Positions 7,583-15,819 of a stretch of 28,666 nucleotides of DNA are shown here, in pieces. This DNA is from Gammaproteobacteria bacterium (lineage in GTDB: Bacteria > Pseudomonadota > Gammaproteobacteria > Pseudomonadales > Azotimanducaceae): positions 1-28,666 of the forward strand of contig VXPR01000589.1 of NCBI GenBank assembly GCA_009839405.1, read 5' to 3'. A program made the position numbers and the translations under genes. Position 1 is the stretch's first letter; each line of letters opens with the position of its first letter. The notes beneath the pieces were generated by a model. It was not told the DNA's origin. It was given only the letters and a program-made list of their open reading frames with translations, and did no database searches.

Positions 7583-10158
7583 ATGATGGCCGGCCCGCTA
7601 CCTCGCTTCCGCTCGGCACCGCCTACGGCCCAGCCACGCCGTTCCTTGGCCCTTGCGGTGCCACGAGAGGATCGCGCCTTGGGCGCACCGGCAGGGGGGC
7701 GCTCGTCACAATCGTCTGCGCCACGGCATTGGCCACAAGTGCAGCCCTGACCGGTGCGGACAACGAAGCCCTGATCGAGGAAATCGTCGTCGTGGCAACA
7801 GCCCCAGACGACCGCACCGGAATGCCCGCGGCCAAGCTCCCCTACGCCAGCCAAGCCGCCGACGCCGATCAGGTGGATCGCTCACTCAGCCTCGACCTCT
7901 CCGACTTTCTCGAACGCAACTTCACCAGCGTCAGCCTGAACGATGCCCAGAACAACCCCTTGCAGCCCGATCTGCAGTATCGCGGCTACACCGCCTCACC
8001 GCTCTTGGGCCTCGCGCAGGGCATCGCCGTACACGTCAACGGAGCGCGCTTCAACGAACCACTCGGCGACACCGTGAACTGGGACTTGATGCCGGTCACG
8101 GCGATCCACAGCGTCCAGCTCATGGGCGGCGCCAATCCCGCGTTCGGGCTCAACACCCTCGGCGGCGCCTTGAGCCTGCGCATGAAGGATGGGTTCCGCT
8201 CGCCCGGCATGGGGCTCGAGGCCTGGGGCGGCTCGCACGGTCGGAGCGTGGTGGCGGCGGATGTGGGTGGCAATCGCGCGGTTGGGTCTGGTGCCTTGGC
8301 CTATCACATCGGTGCTCACGGGTTCGATGAAGACGGTTGGCGCGATCTTTCCGCCTCCAGCGCCGGCAACGCCTTCGGCAGCGTGGGCTGGCGCGGCGCG
8401 GGTTCCGAGATGCACCTCCGAGCGCATCGGGCCACCAGCGACCTGCTCGGCAACGGCGCCGTGCCGGTGGAGCTGTTGGCACTCGACCGCAAGGCCATCT
8501 TCACCGCCCCGGATCGCACCGAGAACACCATGACGATGCTGTCGCTCGATGCCTCCCGCGAGTTGTCGGACGGCATCCAAGTGGCCGCTAACCTCTTCCA
8601 CCGCGCCGGCGGCGCCGACGCCTTCAACGGCGATGCGAGCGAGTTCGCCGAGTGCGAGTTGGGCGGTGGCGACCGCTTGATCGAAGGGCTCGAGGAGGAC
8701 GACCTCGAGGAGATTGGCCTCGACGACGACGACGTGTGCGAGGGCCAGTTTGCGGACGCCGAGGCCCTCGAGGACTTCCTCAACCAAGCCGCTGACGACG
8801 ACGAGTTCGACGTGGACGACCTCACACACGATCTCTCCGGAACCGGCGAGCTAGCGGACGACGCCGTGAACAACATCAGCCGTCGCCGCCAGACCAGCCG
8901 CGGCGGGGACGTGCATGCGACCTTCACCGGCGAGTTGTTCGGCGCCAAAGCGCGCGCTCTCGCCGGCGTCGCTTGGTATCGCGGCGACACCAACTTCCAC
9001 TCCGTGACCGAACTCGCCGAGCTGAACCCGGACACTCGCAGCACCGAGGGCCTCGGCACTGGCACGTTCGTCGACGATCTCGCCACCCGCATCGACACGC
9101 GCACCGAAACCCGGAGCCTCTACCTCACCGCCTCCGTCGATGCCAGCGAAGCGTTCACCGTGACCGCATCGGCGCGCATGAACGACACTCGCGTCACGCT
9201 TGAGGACCGCTCCGGCGAGCGCCCGGAACTCGACGGCGAGCACGACTATTTCCGTGTCAATCCCCACCTCGGCGCGGTCTGGAACGTGACCGACTCGGCA
9301 AGCCTCTATGCCGGCATCGGTATGTCCTCGCGAGCCCCCACGCCGATCGAACTCGCCTGCAACGAGCACGTGTTGGAGCGCGCCGCCGAGTTCGGCGACG
9401 ACGAGGAGTTCGAGTGCCGCCTGCCGAACGCCTTTCTGGCCGATCCCCCCCTCGACGACGTGGTGACGCGCGGCTTCGAGGCCGGCGCCCGGGGCCTGGT
9501 GGCCGGCATCAGCTACCACTTGGGGCTGTTCCACTCCATCAACACCGACGACATCCTGTTCCAGACCACCGGCCGCGCCACGGGCCTCTTCGCCAACGTG
9601 GACGAAACCCGCCGCGCTGGCGTCGAACTCGCACTGAGCGGTTCGCTGGGTCGGCTCGACTGGCGTGCCGCCTATACCCGGCTCGAAGCCACCTTCGGGC
9701 AAGACTTCCACGTGCTGAGCCCGAACCATCGCTTCGCCGACGACGACGGCGAAGTCCTCGTCCGTTCGGGCAGCCGCATCCCGGGCTTGCCGGACCAGTC
9801 CTTCAAGCTCGGCGCCGACTACGCCGTGGGCAGCGGCTTTGAGATCGGCTTCGATCTCGTCGCACACGGCGGTCAATACCTGCGCGGCGACGAGTCGAAC
9901 GGGCTTCCCCGGCTGCCCGGCTATCAGGTGCTAGATTTGCGCATGACATGGCAGGCGACGCCGAGCGCCAAGCTTTTCCTGCGCATCGAGAACGCCTTCG
10001 ACGAGGAGTACGAGAGCTTCGGCCTCATCGGCGAGTCGCCGGCGGAAGTGGAGGTGCCGTTGTTCCGGGACTTCGAGAACCCTCGCTTCGTGAGCCCCGG
10101 CGCTCCTCGGGGCATCTTCGCCGGCGTGCGGCTGCGCTTGCAGCCTGTCGGACTTTGA
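7583..10158 (+). CDS. TonB-dependent outer-membrane receptor, with an apparent -1 frameshift near the 5' end
   Basis: This is an outer-membrane beta-barrel that imports a ligand using TonB energy. A TonB-box-like EEIVVVATA is followed by a plug domain (YRGYTASPLLG, then GGANPAFGLNTLGGALSLR) and a long barrel with alternating strands. The C-terminus ends in L, not the usual aromatic residue. The main frame has no good start near the signal peptide (core GALVTIVCATALATSAALTG). ATG 7583 has a strong ribosome site AAGGGAG six bases before it but is in another frame. The two join by a -1 shift at the six-G run 7694-7699. A single-base sequencing error is the plain alternative. An unusual Asp/Glu-rich insertion spans about 8637-8870. 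Two M16 peptidase homologues follow. Confidence 0.85.
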
Positions 10159-10190
10159 CGCGAAGCGGCGAAGTGCGACAGGCTGCAAGC
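10136..10190. repeat. 15-bp perfect inverted repeat spanning the receptor stop codon
   Basis: GCTTGCAGCCTGTCG (10136-10150) is exactly complementary to CGACAGGCTGCAAGC (10176-10190), with a 25-base loop that contains the receptor stop codon (10156-10158). There is no T-run after it. It may protect the mRNA 3' end, separate receptor and protease expression, or be one side of a mobile repeat. Confidence 0.7.
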
Positions 10191-10267
10191 CGTAGGTGCG
10201 AGCGAATGCGAGCGACGAAGGCCAGCAGTTCGCGCAAGCGAACTGCCAACGCGCCCTTTAGGGCGCG
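10191..10267. repeat. REP-like extragenic hairpins between receptor and protease genes
   Basis: After a GTAGGTGCGAGCG stretch that resembles REP elements of other gammaproteobacteria come two perfect stems. The first is GCAGTTCGC/GCGAACTGC with a GCAA tetraloop (10225-10246). The second is CGCGCCC/GGGCGCG with a TTTA loop (10250-10267). The octamer GCGAGCGA occurs twice in direct orientation near 10198-10215. The cluster is similar in style to the one upstream of the receptor, including a GCAA loop. Confidence 0.6.
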
Positions 10268-10290
10268 CATGCCGCAGTGAAAAAACGGAC

Positions 10291-11673
10291 GTGAGGGGTT
10301 GCCCCTACGGCAGCCGCTGCACCGCTGCCGCTCTCTGGATGCTGGTCGCCGCTACGGTCGCGGCCAGCCCGCCAGCGCCGGATCTCCTGCACGAGCGGCT
10401 CGAAAACGGCCTGACCGTTTCCATCCTCGCCGATACGAACATGCCCGTGGTGGCGACGCAGGTTTGGTATCACGTCGGCTCCGCCAACGAAGCCGAGGAC
10501 AGCCGAGGCTTCGCACACCTGTTCGAACACCTGATGTTCGGCGGCAGCGCCAACTTCGCCAAAGACGAACTGATGCGCCACCACACCCGCGGCGGCGGTT
10601 CGTGGAACGGCTACACGTCGCTCGACGAGACGGTCTATGTCTCGGCTCTCGCCCCAGCGGGGCTGGGCCAGGTGCTCGCCATGGAAGCGGACCGCATGGC
10701 ACACCTCAACCTGACCGAGGAGAACCTCGCCAACGAAAAGCGCATCGTCACCGAGGAACTGCGCCTCAGGATCGAGAACAACCCGCTGACGAGGGTGGGC
10801 ACCAGCGTGCAGGGGGCCGTGCTGGCCGGTCACCCGTATGCCATCAGTCCCGTGGGCACTCAGGAAGACATCGAACGCGCCACCTTGGCCGGCGCCCGGC
10901 GCTTCTACCAGACGCTCTACGGCCCCGGCAATGCCCATCTCGTGATCGTCGGGCCCGTGGATGCGGCGGCGACGATGGCCGAGGTGCGGCAGACTCTCGG
11001 GGCCGTGCCGGCGCGCGGGGCACCGCCGCCGGACATCCCGGACGTGTACGGCTGGGAGCTTCGCCGCGCAGTCTCCTTCACCGAAGACCTGCCGCCGGTG
11101 AAGGTGGCGGCGATGGCCTTCCCCTTGCCGACGGATCCTGCCAATCGGGAGGCGGTGCGGGTGTTGCATCAAATGCTGGCAAGGAGCGCGGTGGACCCGT
11201 TCGAGGAAGAACTGGTGCGGCGTCGCCGCATGGCCGTGTTCGCGATGACGGAGGGTCTGTTCTTCCGACGCGGCAACGTGCTCGCCTTCGGGGCGGCCTA
11301 TCTTCCCTATCGGCGCGAGACGACGGCATTTCGGCTGATCGAGGAGACCTTGGCGGATATGTCGCGGCTTGAATGGCTGACGGACGAAACCGTGGCCGCC
11401 GCCAAGCGCGCGCTCTTGGTGAACGACCTGGAGCGACGCTACTACGCCGAGGACATGGCCCGTGCCATCGGCACCGCCCACTGGCGCTACGGCGACGTGC
11501 ATTACGCGCTCGAACAATCCGAACACATCCGCCGAGTCACCCGCGCCGACGTGGAGGCCCTTTGGCAACGCCACATCGGCAGTGCTGAAGGCGTGCGCGT
11601 GTTCCTCAAGCCCGAGCACGTGCCCTGGTACATCGCCGCCTTCGGCTGGCTCTATCCGTTGTTCGCGCCATGA
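10291..11673 (+). CDS. Periplasmic M16-family zinc peptidase, catalytic subunit
   Basis: This is a 460-residue insulinase/pitrilysin-type protease. A signal peptide covers about residues 1-25 (core AALWMLVAATVAAS), so the enzyme should act in the periplasm. The inverted zinc motif HLFEH is at residues 76-80, and the distal zinc ligand is E155 or E156 in NEKRIVTEEL, the spacing expected for M16. Start is GTG 10291 with no clear ribosome site; ATG 10339 is in frame but would shorten the signal peptide. The stop overlaps the start of the next M16 gene (ATGA), so the two are translationally coupled and probably form a heterodimer with one active half. It follows the TonB-dependent receptor, which suggests processing of an imported peptide or protein. 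Confidence 0.9.
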   Translation: MRGCPYGSRCTAAALWMLVAATVAASPPAPDLLHERLENGLTVSILADTNMPVVATQVWYHVGSANEAEDSRGFAHLFEHLMFGGSANFAKDELMRHHTRGGGSWNGYTSLDETVYVSALAPAGLGQVLAMEADRMAHLNLTEENLANEKRIVTEELRLRIENNPLTRVGTSVQGAVLAGHPYAISPVGTQEDIERATLAGARRFYQTLYGPGNAHLVIVGPVDAAATMAEVRQTLGAVPARGAPPPDIPDVYGWELRRAVSFTEDLPPVKVAAMAFPLPTDPANREAVRVLHQMLARSAVDPFEEELVRRRRMAVFAMTEGLFFRRGNVLAFGAAYLPYRRETTAFRLIEETLADMSRLEWLTDETVAAAKRALLVNDLERRYYAEDMARAIGTAHWRYGDVHYALEQSEHIRRVTRADVEALWQRHIGSAEGVRVFLKPEHVPWYIAAFGWLYPLFAP

Positions 11674-13007
11674 AGGTGCCCCGACTTCGGGCCAAGCTTC
11701 TGGCCAGCTTGCTGGCAGCAGCCACCACCTTCGCAGCCCACGCCACAACGGCGCCGCCGACCATCGAACAATGGCAGATGGGCACCGACACGGTTTTCCT
11801 GCTCGAAGACCATCGCACGCCTCTGGTCCACGTGCGCCTGGAGTTCCCCGTTGGCAACTGGTCCGCCTGGGCGCACGACAACCACGCCGCCGACGCCTTC
11901 TCTATCCAGGCATATGATCCCGAACGTCGCCTCCTCGCTCGTGCCGATCGGCTCGGCGTGGAGCTCGATGTCGGCATGGCCACCGTCTCCGCCTGGCTGC
12001 AGGCAACATGCCTTGCCGAGGACACCGGCGCCCTGCTGACCTTGATGCGCGACGTGCTTGCAAATCGCGACTTCGACACCTCGGAACTCGGCCGCTGGCA
12101 CCAGCAACGTGACCTAGCCTGGGATGCCAATCGCAAGGACCCGCAATTCACGCTGACGCAAGCGAGCGCCCGCCTGCTGCTGGCGGAAGACGACCCGCGC
12201 CGACGCCCGTGGGAGGAGCCGGCTGGCGGCACCACGAACGAGGCAAGGCTCGTCAGCGCCCGCGATGCCGTGGTGCGGGTGCCGGGCCGCGTCATCGCCG
12301 TATCTGGAAGCATCGGCCGAGCGGGAGTCGAACCGTTGCTCGATGGCTTTCTTCCCCCTCCCCAACCGTTGCCGGGCGAAACGCTGACGACCACGGCCAC
12401 GGAGCGCCACGAGACGTTGCAGACCATGCGGCCCCCAGCCGCCAGGCCGGACGAAACCACCGTGACCTTGCCGCGATTGACGCAGGTGTACCTTGCTCTG
12501 GTGCGCGATGCGCCTCCCCGGCACCACCCCGACTACCCCGCCTTCCAGATCGCCAGCCACGTGCTCACGGGCCACTTCTATTCGCGCATGTACGTGGCCC
12601 TCCGCCACGACGCCGGCGAGACCTACACCGTGTCCGCACGCAGCTACGGCACGATCCACCGTCCGCTCGTGCACACCATCCGCACGTTCACCCACACCGC
12701 CAACGCGGGCCGCACCGAGCGCATCTTCCGCGACACGCTTGCCACCTTTCATGCCGAAGGCATCACAGAGGACGAACGCAACGACGCGGTGGGCAACCTA
12801 ACCGGCCGGCGCCTGTTCCAACGCCAGACGCCCCGCCGAATCCTGGCCGAACATCTCACCGAGCGGCGGCTCGCCTTCCCCGAGGGTCTTTTCGAGAGCC
12901 TCCCCACTCGCGCAGCCGCGCTATCCCTCAGCGACATCAACGCCTTCATCGAGCGCTTCTACGACCCGGTGCAGTTTCGCCTCGTTCGCGTCGAAGCCGA
13001 AGACTGA
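11670..13007 (+). CDS. Periplasmic M16-family peptidase homologue, non-catalytic partner
   Basis: The 445-residue product has a signal peptide (about residues 1-24, core LLASLLAAATTFA). It has the M16 fold but lacks the zinc motif HxxEH near its N-terminus. It does carry the conserved C-terminal-domain segment with the substrate-binding Arg and Tyr (about residues 301-325, FYSRMYVALR then AGETYTV). M16B enzymes are usually heterodimers in which one subunit binds zinc and the other supplies this R/Y pair, so it should pair with the upstream gene, which it overlaps by four bases. The coupling ensures equal synthesis. Without the partner it is not expected to cut peptides. Confidence 0.88.
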   Translation: MKVPRLRAKLLASLLAAATTFAAHATTAPPTIEQWQMGTDTVFLLEDHRTPLVHVRLEFPVGNWSAWAHDNHAADAFSIQAYDPERRLLARADRLGVELDVGMATVSAWLQATCLAEDTGALLTLMRDVLANRDFDTSELGRWHQQRDLAWDANRKDPQFTLTQASARLLLAEDDPRRRPWEEPAGGTTNEARLVSARDAVVRVPGRVIAVSGSIGRAGVEPLLDGFLPPPQPLPGETLTTTATERHETLQTMRPPAARPDETTVTLPRLTQVYLALVRDAPPRHHPDYPAFQIASHVLTGHFYSRMYVALRHDAGETYTVSARSYGTIHRPLVHTIRTFTHTANAGRTERIFRDTLATFHAEGITEDERNDAVGNLTGRRLFQRQTPRRILAEHLTERRLAFPEGLFESLPTRAAALSLSDINAFIERFYDPVQFRLVRVEAED

Positions 13008-13047
13008 ACGGCAAGCTTCCCGAGGGCATAGGCGACTCTGCCGCGGA

Positions 13048-13374
13048 TCAACTCGAACCACCGCCGGCGTTGGCTGCCTGCGCCGCCGCCTGGGCAATCG
13101 CCGCGACCGCTACCGGCGTCTGGTTCGCGGACGCCACGATCGCGTGGCTGTAGCCAAGCTTCCGCAGCCCGTTCTGCCAGCGAATCGCACCGCTCAGGGC
13201 ATCCAGGGCGTAAAGCACGCCCTGGGTGTAGGCGAAGAGGCCATCCGGCTCCACCACCACGTTGACATAGGAGCCACCCTTCAGCTTCGTCCGCCAAAGC
13301 TCCTCGCCGTCGCGCTTGCGCACCCGCACCACATGCCCGCGAATGCCCACATACAAACTGTCCTCGCCAGCCAT
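13048..13374 (-). CDS. Short PQQ-type beta-propeller repeat protein
   Basis: The 108-residue product shows two PQQ/BamB-type repeat signatures: LYVGIRGHVVRVRKRDGEEL followed by W, and LYALDALSGAIRWQ. Each repeat normally forms one blade of a beta-propeller. With only about two blades it is too short for a full propeller, so it may be a fragment, a repeat-only binding protein, or a decayed piece. The C-terminus is a low-complexity Ala-rich tail. ATG 13374 is preferred, since GAGG lies about seven bases upstream; ATG 13404 is in frame but has no ribosome site. No signal peptide is evident, unlike BamB. It converges with the M16 pair and has no obvious partner. Confidence 0.6.
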   Translation of the reverse strand: MAGEDSLYVGIRGHVVRVRKRDGEELWRTKLKGGSYVNVVVEPDGLFAYTQGVLYALDALSGAIRWQNGLRKLGYSHAIVASANQTPVAVAAIAQAAAQAANAGGGSS

Positions 13375-13404
13375 CGCCAACCTCAACCGACCACAGGAGG
13401 CCAT

Positions 13405-13907
13405 ACCATATGCGATTGTCGGCTAACGCCGAGGCGTCACAAGAACCGTTGCCTGCGGCCAACGCTTCTTGCCCCAGCCCAAGCCATCCCTGTACAGTCG
13501 ATTCCAGCGGATCCCCATCGTCCAGTACTTTGCCAGAACGCGACCGCGAGCTGTGAAGCCGTGCACCATCAGCAACGGCTCTCTGGCCGGAATCCTCAAC
13601 ACATGCCCCCGCGCTCGGCTGCTCACCATCGACCAGCCCATCTTGTTTTGACCTCGAAACATCCTAGCCGACTCTGCGGTGGACCCACTAGGTCGTAAGG
13701 CGTCACGGAGGCGCTTGGCGACCACCGGGGGATTACAAGGCCGAATCCTGTCCGCAGGACGCTCTGGGGTGACCCTCGCTATCAGATTTCAGCGTCAGGC
13801 CCATCCCATGCTGCCCAAGGCGGCTGAAGCTGCTACTTGCCACGCGACGCAATGGACCCCTTTGAGAGCCAAGGGGGGAAGTTGGGTTCTCTCAGCAAAA
13901 CGAACCC
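13405..13907. other. Spacer at the left edge of the defence island
   Basis: About 500 bases hold no gene that I can support. A 100-codon minus-strand frame at 13423-13725 has no recognisable domain and no good ribosome site. The stretch separates ordinary metabolic genes from the defence operon and so is where an island boundary would fall, but no tRNA, integrase or attachment repeat is visible. Confidence 0.4.
13884..13907 (-). terminator. Candidate hairpin just after the nuclease stop codon
   Basis: GGGTTC (13884-13889) pairs with GAACCC (13902-13907) immediately downstream, on the minus strand, of the stop codon of the last gene of the seven-gene operon. A second stem, CCCCTT/AAGGGG, follows near 13856-13876. 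No T-run is present, so termination is only suggested. Confidence 0.35.
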
Positions 13908-14810
13908 TCAAGCCGCAACCTCTCGGAGAGGAAGCAGTATTCGGCCTTTCCTGACAATCGCGTCCACCTTCGCCTTCATCCCGTCGTCAAACGTCATCCG
14001 GCCATTGAGAACGAGCGCAAGGTCTTCCCCTGTCATTAGGACGATTCGCGGTGCATCCCCCGAATACCTATCAATAGCATGTTCATCGAATCCATTCGCC
14101 GAAAGGAAAAAACACCGCGTGCTCTGAGCCTTACCTCGAATCTTCCCGTCGAAAACGGATAGGTCGGCTTGGCTCGCCAGCTTTTTGGTCCATTTCACTT
14201 CAACTAAGTAGTCAAACTTCTCGTAACGAAGGTGCCCGTCGATCTGCTCCCCCACACCGCGGTATGGTCGACGACACTCGAACTCGAAGTGGACAAGCAG
14301 GTCAAAGAACAGGCGCTCTAACTCAAAGCCTCGCTTCTGCGCATTGACGCTCTTCGAAATGGTGAGTTCTGTGAATTTCCTGTCCATACCAGCCAGGTCC
14401 CGCCGCCGACTGCGCACTCTATCAATCGACCTACTCCTTGCCTCCCGCTTCTTCTGGCGTCCCCTCCTGGCGATCTCGGCATCAAGGGGATCCTGGCCCA
14501 CCATCTGTCGGAACTCTTCCAGCATCTCCCTAGCCTTGGCTACGTCCAGCGAGTCCCGGTCCACTGCCCCTCTGAGCCGGTGGAAGTTCGAAACCAACGC
14601 GTTGACTACATCCTCCCTTCCGGCCTCTTCCAGACTCTCGAGGACATTCCGCATGGTCTGGTACTTGTTGAATGACTCCCTCGGATACCGACGCCGAATT
14701 GCACTCGGTACCCCTGATGAGTCGAGAAAGCTGTAGAAGCTGTCCCAGTACCAGAAGCACGCGCCCGCGAGAGAAACCATTTTCTCCTTTACTTCATAGT
14801 GCAGTTTCAT
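13908..14810 (-). CDS. PD-(D/E)XK restriction endonuclease (Mrr-like C-terminal domain)
   Basis: This is a 300-residue predicted DNA-cutting enzyme. The C-terminal half carries the PD-(D/E)XK fold: helix RGFELERLF at 160-168, GEQIDGH at 187-193 with D191, then strand YLVEVKW at 201-207 with E204 and K206 as the metal-binding and catalytic pair. The N-terminal half is helical and basic (KKREARSRSIDRVRSRRR, about 120-137) and could bind DNA. ATG 14810 is chosen because AAGG lies just upstream and the longer open frame overlaps the preceding gene. It is the last gene of the seven-gene minus-strand operon, 40 bases after the methyltransferase-like gene. In this setting it is the most likely toxic effector or restriction nuclease. 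What triggers it is unknown. Confidence 0.75.
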   Translation of the reverse strand: MKLHYEVKEKMVSLAGACFWYWDSFYSFLDSSGVPSAIRRRYPRESFNKYQTMRNVLESLEEAGREDVVNALVSNFHRLRGAVDRDSLDVAKAREMLEEFRQMVGQDPLDAEIARRGRQKKREARSRSIDRVRSRRRDLAGMDRKFTELTISKSVNAQKRGFELERLFFDLLVHFEFECRRPYRGVGEQIDGHLRYEKFDYLVEVKWTKKLASQADLSVFDGKIRGKAQSTRCFFLSANGFDEHAIDRYSGDAPRIVLMTGEDLALVLNGRMTFDDGMKAKVDAIVRKGRILLPLREVAA

Positions 14811-14850
14811 TTTGCCTTCGCCTGTCGCCCCATTCCGCATAAGTCTGGGC

Positions 14851-15819
14851 TTAAGGTTCAAACGATGCGTAGTTCGGCAGGTAGCGGTAGAAGCCGCCGT
14901 AGTGCCGCGCATCAGAAGGTGGTATGGCTCCAAGTTCCTCCTTGGTGGGCTCTCCCGGTAGGAGGCGTTCTAGATGCCGCATTTCTCTCGGCGTCAGCTT
15001 CGGTATGCTGATTCGTACGACGGAGTCCATGGTGGCACGGTAATATCCCAGCTTCTCGAAGCCGCATGCGTCGAAGCTGGCCTCCTCGTCAGCATTGACA
15101 AAGACGCCTACGATCGTCGTCATCCTAGCCCCATCTTTGTACTCGAAGGCCGCCACCTGTCGAAATGCCAACCCCCCGCCATCTCGCATCCCTTGTCGAC
15201 GGCGCGATAGGCCGTGCTCAATCTCCTCTCTAACCGCCATTCGCGTCGTCTTCGCCAATCCCCAGCCCGTGAGATCCTCGTACGCGAGATCTGCCGGTGT
15301 GCGAGAGTCGCCGAACTCATCGCGAAATGCCCCCGGCGTCTCGATAGGTTCGAGGTCGTCATCGTCAGACGTACCGCGAAAGAGCCGCTCTGCCTGTACG
15401 GTTACCGCCAGCATGGTGCCGCTCCCCGCCCTGTTCGCAACCGTTCGCAGGTCACCCAGGATGCCAAGCGAGAGCGGATCGTCGTAATCCAACCACACGA
15501 TCTGGCGCCTACTCCAGTCTAGGTTCACCAGCTCTTCCGCCGCCGTTCCGAACCGCAAGTCGATGTTCGCAAACGGCCTGTTGAACTCGAACCGTTCCGC
15601 GTGGGCCAGCACGCGCTCTATCGAGATCATCTCGCGGATGCCTAAGGCCTTGTGGAATAGAACGCAATCTGCGAACCAGATCGATCCGAACCCGACGTAA
15701 ACATACTCCTGCACCGGCGCGAACGGCCTGAGGCGCGACATCAACTCGGAGAGCATCTTCCGCTCCGCGAACTTTCCCGACCGCAGCGAGTAATCAACAA
15801 GTCGATAACTCTGCGTCAC
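14851..15819 (-). CDS. Rossmann-fold methyltransferase-like protein of the defence operon
   Basis: The 322-residue product has a class-I methyltransferase-like N-terminal half. A glycine-rich loop YVGFGSIWFAD (about 41-51) follows the first strand. An acidic residue ends the second strand (ISIERV, about 66-70). A later strand ends in IVWLDYDDPL (about 107-116), where methyltransferases place the catalytic motif. No classical DNA-methyltransferase tetrapeptide (DPPY/NPPY) is present, so the substrate may not be DNA, or the fold may only bind a nucleotide. GTG 15819 overlaps the stop of the ATPase gene by four bases (GTGA), so translation is coupled. The remaining C-terminal part is unrecognised. 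The assignment as a methyltransferase is tentative. Confidence 0.55.
   Translation of the reverse strand: MTQSYRLVDYSLRSGKFAERKMLSELMSRLRPFAPVQEYVYVGFGSIWFADCVLFHKALGIREMISIERVLAHAERFEFNRPFANIDLRFGTAAEELVNLDWSRRQIVWLDYDDPLSLGILGDLRTVANRAGSGTMLAVTVQAERLFRGTSDDDDLEPIETPGAFRDEFGDSRTPADLAYEDLTGWGLAKTTRMAVREEIEHGLSRRRQGMRDGGGLAFRQVAAFEYKDGARMTTIVGVFVNADEEASFDACGFEKLGYYRATMDSVVRISIPKLTPREMRHLERLLPGEPTKEELGAIPPSDARHYGGFYRYLPNYASFEP

Noticed and set aside
8851..9876. 341-codon minus-strand frame inside the receptor gene
   Set aside because: Shadow of the receptor; Gly/Ala/Val-rich with no recognisable domain.
10258..11748. 496-codon minus-strand frame over the M16 gene
   Set aside because: Shadow of a gene with an intact zinc motif and signal peptide; His/Arg-rich composition.
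13203..13225. Perfect 9-bp hairpin CCAGGGCGT/ACGCCCTGG as a terminator
   Set aside because: It lies inside the beta-propeller gene and has no T-run; probably coincidental.
13423..13725. 100-codon minus-strand frame as a gene
   Set aside because: No domain, no good ribosome site and mixed composition; not enough support.
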